Assembly: GCA_013696185.1 (NCBI GenBank)
Contig: JACCZA010000335.1
Location: forward strand, 1 to 8,304
Length of the DNA stretch: 8,304 bases
Reading direction: 5' to 3'
DNA from: Actinomycetota bacterium
GTDB taxonomy: Bacteria; Actinomycetota; Thermoleophilia; Gaiellales; Gaiellaceae
In this document: positions 6,073 to 8,304 of the stretch, piece after piece
Position numbering within the stretch: position 1 is the first letter of the stretch
Layout of the letters: each line of letters opens with the position of its first letter
Made by a program: the position numbers and the translations under genes
Notes under the pieces: model-generated
Database searches by the model: none
What the model was told of the DNA's origin: nothing
The model's input: only the letters and a program-made list of their open reading frames with translations

Positions 6073-7449
6073 CGCCGGGACGACCTCGAAGCGCAGCTTG
6101 GACGCCCCCCGCGGGATCGCCGTCGGGTACTCGCCGGTGAGGCACGCGCGGCAGGTGCGGTGCTCGTGGCGTCGGGTCGCCTCCTGCAAGCCCTCGAGCG
6201 AGAGGTAGGCGAGCGACGTGGCGCCGATGTGCTCCCGCACCTCCTCGACGGAACGCCGGGCGGCGATCAGCTCGTCCTCGCCGGCGAGGTCGATCCCGTA
6301 GTAGCAGGGCCCGATCACCGGAGGAGAGGAGATGCGGACGTGCACCTCGGTCGCTCCCGTCTCGAAGAGCATCGCCACGATCTGGCGGGTCGTGTTGCCG
6401 CGCACGATCGAGTCGTCGACGATCACCACCCGCTTCCCCGCCACCTCGTCGAGCGGGTTGAACTTGAGCTTGATCCCCTGCTCGCGCAGCCCCTGGTCGG
6501 GCTGGATGAACGTGCGCCCGACGTAGCGATTCTTGATCACGCCTTCGGAGAACGGGATGCCGGAGCCGCGCGAGAAGCCGATCGCGGCCGGGGTGCCGGA
6601 ATCGGGGATCGGCAGGACGAGATCCGCCCGGGCGGGGGCCTCCTCGGCCAGCCGCTCGCCCATCCGCACGCGCGCGCCGTGCACCTCGACGCCCCCGAGG
6701 CGCGAGTCGGGCCGCGCGAGGTAGAAGAACTCGAAGACGCAGAGCGCGCCGTGCTCCTCCGGCGGCAGCGGCTGCAGCGAGCGGAGGCCGTCGCCGTCCA
6801 CGAGGACGAGCTCTCCGGGCCGCACCTCCCGCTCGTAGTCGGCGCCGATCAGGTCGAGCGCGCAGGTCTCCGAGGCGACCACCCAGTCCCCGTCGAGCCT
6901 GCCGAGACAGAGCGGCCGCATGCCGAGCCGGTCGCGGCAGGCGACGAGCGTGTCGCCCGCGAGCGCGACCACGGAGAAGGCGCCCTCGAGCCGGCGCATC
7001 ACGTTCGCCACGGCATCGGGCAGCGGCTCGGGATCGGCGCCGAGCAGCGCGGCGATCACCTCGCTGTCCGAGGTCGAGTCGAGCGAGACGCCCTCCAGGC
7101 CCAGCTCGTCTCGCAGCTCGCCGGCGTTCGTGAGGTTGCCGTTGTGTCCGAGCGCGATCGTGCGGGCGACGCCGTGATGGACGAGCGGCTGGGCGTTCGA
7201 CCAGTGCACGCCCCCGGTGGTCGAGTAGCGGGTGTGGCCAATCGCGAGCGAGCCGTGCAGGCCGCGGAGCTTGCCCTCGGTGAAGACCTGCGCCACGAGC
7301 CCCATGTCGCGCAGGACGGTCACCCTGCCGCGGTCGGAGACGGCGATCCCGGCCGACTCCTGGCCACGGTGCTGCAGGGCGTGCAGCCCGAAGTGGGTGA
7401 TCCGCGCGACATCGCGCTCGGGCGAGCGGATGCCGAAGACGCCGCACAT
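6070..7449 (-). CDS. purF: Amidophosphoribosyltransferase (glutamine PRPP amidotransferase)
   Basis: PurF makes 5-phosphoribosylamine from PRPP and glutamine, the committed first step of purine synthesis. The product is 459 residues. It begins MCGVFGI, so the N-terminal nucleophile is C2 and no propeptide is needed beyond Met removal. The Ntn glutaminase domain (about 2-230) shows LQHRGQESAG (25-34), GHTRYSTTG (71-79) and GHNGNL (101-106). The phosphoribosyltransferase domain has IPDSGTPAA (281-289) and the PRPP loop VVIVDDSIVRGNTT (341-354). Four cysteines, C237, C382, C433 and C436, fit the [4Fe-4S] ligands of the Bacillus-type enzyme. It follows purL by 13 bp on the same strand, without an obvious Shine-Dalgarno. 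The stop TAG coincides with the terminal repeat of the palindromic element, so the last residues or the stop may have been reshaped by insertion. Identification is secure. Confidence 0.97.
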   Translation of the reverse strand: MCGVFGIRSPERDVARITHFGLHALQHRGQESAGIAVSDRGRVTVLRDMGLVAQVFTEGKLRGLHGSLAIGHTRYSTTGGVHWSNAQPLVHHGVARTIALGHNGNLTNAGELRDELGLEGVSLDSTSDSEVIAALLGADPEPLPDAVANVMRRLEGAFSVVALAGDTLVACRDRLGMRPLCLGRLDGDWVVASETCALDLIGADYEREVRPGELVLVDGDGLRSLQPLPPEEHGALCVFEFFYLARPDSRLGGVEVHGARVRMGERLAEEAPARADLVLPIPDSGTPAAIGFSRGSGIPFSEGVIKNRYVGRTFIQPDQGLREQGIKLKFNPLDEVAGKRVVIVDDSIVRGNTTRQIVAMLFETGATEVHVRISSPPVIGPCYYGIDLAGEDELIAARRSVEEVREHIGATSLAYLSLEGLQEATRRHEHRTCRACLTGEYPTAIPRGASKLRFEVVPA

Positions 7450-7462
7450 CAGCGGCGGCCCA

Positions 7463-8304
7463 CTACAGGTGTCCCCAGGCGCCTGCGAGCGCCTCGACCG
7501 GCACCCCCGCGACGGAGTCGCCGCCGACGACGCCGAGCCGCCGCAGCGGCACCGTCTCGGGGAGCGAGCGCGCGACCTCGGCAGAGCAGGCGATCACCGC
7601 CTGGCCGCCGCCCTCGCCGAAGAGCGCGAGCGCGTCCTCGGGGAGGGTGAGCTCTGCGCCGACGCCGCTCGCGAGCGCAGCCTCGGCGACCGCGACCGCG
7701 AGACCGCCCTCGGAGGCGTCGTGGGCGAGCGAGAGGAGCGGCGCCGAGCGCCAGAGGAACTCGACGAGCGCCGCCTCGGCCGCGTAGACGAGCGTGCCGC
7801 GGGTCTCCCCGGTCGTGCCGAGGAGCGCCTCGTACTCCGACCCGGCGAGCGTGAGGTCTGGGGCGCCCGCGACGAGCACGACGTCGTCGGCCCTCCAGGC
7901 AGCCGGCACGCGGCGCACGTCCTCGACGAGACCGACGCAGCCCACGACCGGGGTCGGGTCGATCGCCCGTCCGGCCGTCTCGTTGTAGAGCGAGACGTTG
8001 CCCGAGACGACCGGCAGGCCGAGCGCCTCGCATGCGAGCGCGATGCCCTCGATCGCCTCGGCGAGCTCCCAGCCGATCTCCGCCCGCTCGGGATTGCCGA
8101 AGTTGAGGCAGTCGGTCAGCCCGAGCGGCTCCCCTGCGGCGCAGGCGACGTTGCGTGCCGCCTCGAAGACGGCGAGGGCACCGCCGCTGCGGGGATCGAG
8201 CCGGCCGGCCCGGCCCGAGCCGTCGAGCGAGACGGCGAGGCCGCGGAGCGACGGGCGCAGGCGCAGCACCGCCGCGTCGAGCCCCGGCCGCCGCACCGTG
8301 CGCG
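7463..8304 (-). CDS. purL: Phosphoribosylformylglycinamidine synthase subunit PurL, C-terminal part
   Basis: The frame is open to the right edge of the window, so only about 280 C-terminal residues are visible; a complete small-type PurL is about 740. PurL is the ATP-dependent synthase that turns FGAR into FGAM (step 4), with ammonia supplied by PurQ in the PurLQS complex. The visible part is the second AIRS-type half. Counting from the GTG codon at 8296 it shows GLDAAVLRL (5-13), AVSLDGSGR (21-29), DPRSGGALAVFEAARNVA (34-51), LTDCLNFGNPE (60-70), VVSGNVSLYNET (96-107) and AHDASEGGLAVAVAE (191-205). That GTG lies inside the conserved domain and is not the true start. The gene is immediately upstream of purF with a 13-bp gap, implying cotranscription. 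purQ and purS would be expected further upstream, outside the window. Confidence 0.95.
   Translation of the reverse strand, partial: RTVRRPGLDAAVLRLRPSLRGLAVSLDGSGRAGRLDPRSGGALAVFEAARNVACAAGEPLGLTDCLNFGNPERAEIGWELAEAIEGIALACEALGLPVVSGNVSLYNETAGRAIDPTPVVGCVGLVEDVRRVPAAWRADDVVLVAGAPDLTLAGSEYEALLGTTGETRGTLVYAAEAALVEFLWRSAPLLSLAHDASEGGLAVAVAEAALASGVGAELTLPEDALALFGEGGGQAVIACSAEVARSLPETVPLRRLGVVGGDSVAGVPVEALAGAWGHL

Noticed and set aside
4419..6140. A 573-codon plus-strand frame crossing purM, ctaG and the palindrome
   Set aside because: The part over ctaG is out of frame with the clear CtaG protein, and the rest is antisense to purM or inside the palindrome. Its composition is typical of a shadow frame.
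5947..7650. A 567-codon plus-strand frame starting inside the palindrome, considered as an element-borne gene
   Set aside because: Beyond the palindrome it is simply antisense to purF and the end of purL. There is no transposase signature, and the element ends at 6072.
7463..8296. Treating the GTG at 8296 as the true purL start
   Set aside because: It falls within a conserved region of PurL and the frame stays open to the window edge, so the gene is simply cut by the window.

Overview
The window is a GC-rich (roughly 70%) bacterial chromosomal segment, densely coded, with GTG starts and start codons placed only 6-7 bases after -10-like hexamers. Together with the gene content this suggests an actinobacterium, most likely of the Thermoleophilia type. 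The lineage is an inference from style and protein flavour, not a database result. No rRNA, tRNA, CRISPR array or intact transposase is visible. No gene-free stretch exceeds 300 bases; the longest is the 180-base ctaG/purF interval, and most of it is one palindromic element.

Layout from left to right: (1) the 3' part of a diadenylate cyclase (DAC) domain gene on + (1-537), converging on and overlapping by 56 bp (2) a PLP-dependent cystathionine beta-synthase with a C-terminal CBS pair on - (482-1879). (3) Upstream of it on - are purH (1931-3478), purN (3475-4032) and purM (4029-4964), joined by two 4-base GTGA stop/start overlaps. They are transcribed in the order purM-purN-purH, possibly running on into the cystathionine beta-synthase. 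(4) A 61-bp divergent intergenic region separates purM from (5) a caa3-type cytochrome oxidase assembly gene, ctaG, on + (5026-5889). (6) A 167-bp near-complete palindrome (5906-6072) with exact 14-bp terminal inverted repeats fills the convergent ctaG/purF gap and supplies part of the purF stop codon. (7) purF (6070-7449) and the 3' part of purL (7463-8304) follow on -.

Together purF, purL, purM, purN and purH cover steps 1, 3, 4, 5, 9 and 10 of de novo IMP synthesis. What looks like one ancestral purL-purF-purM-purN-purH run is split into two transcription blocks by ctaG in the opposite orientation plus the palindromic element. The downstream block appears to have its own promoter just in front of purM.

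Most genes are ordinary housekeeping genes. The least ordinary content is the palindromic, MITE-like element and its exact fit against the purF stop codon. Next are the repeated -10/N6-7/start arrangement (candidate leaderless mRNAs) and the RHA variant of the DAC-domain RHR motif.
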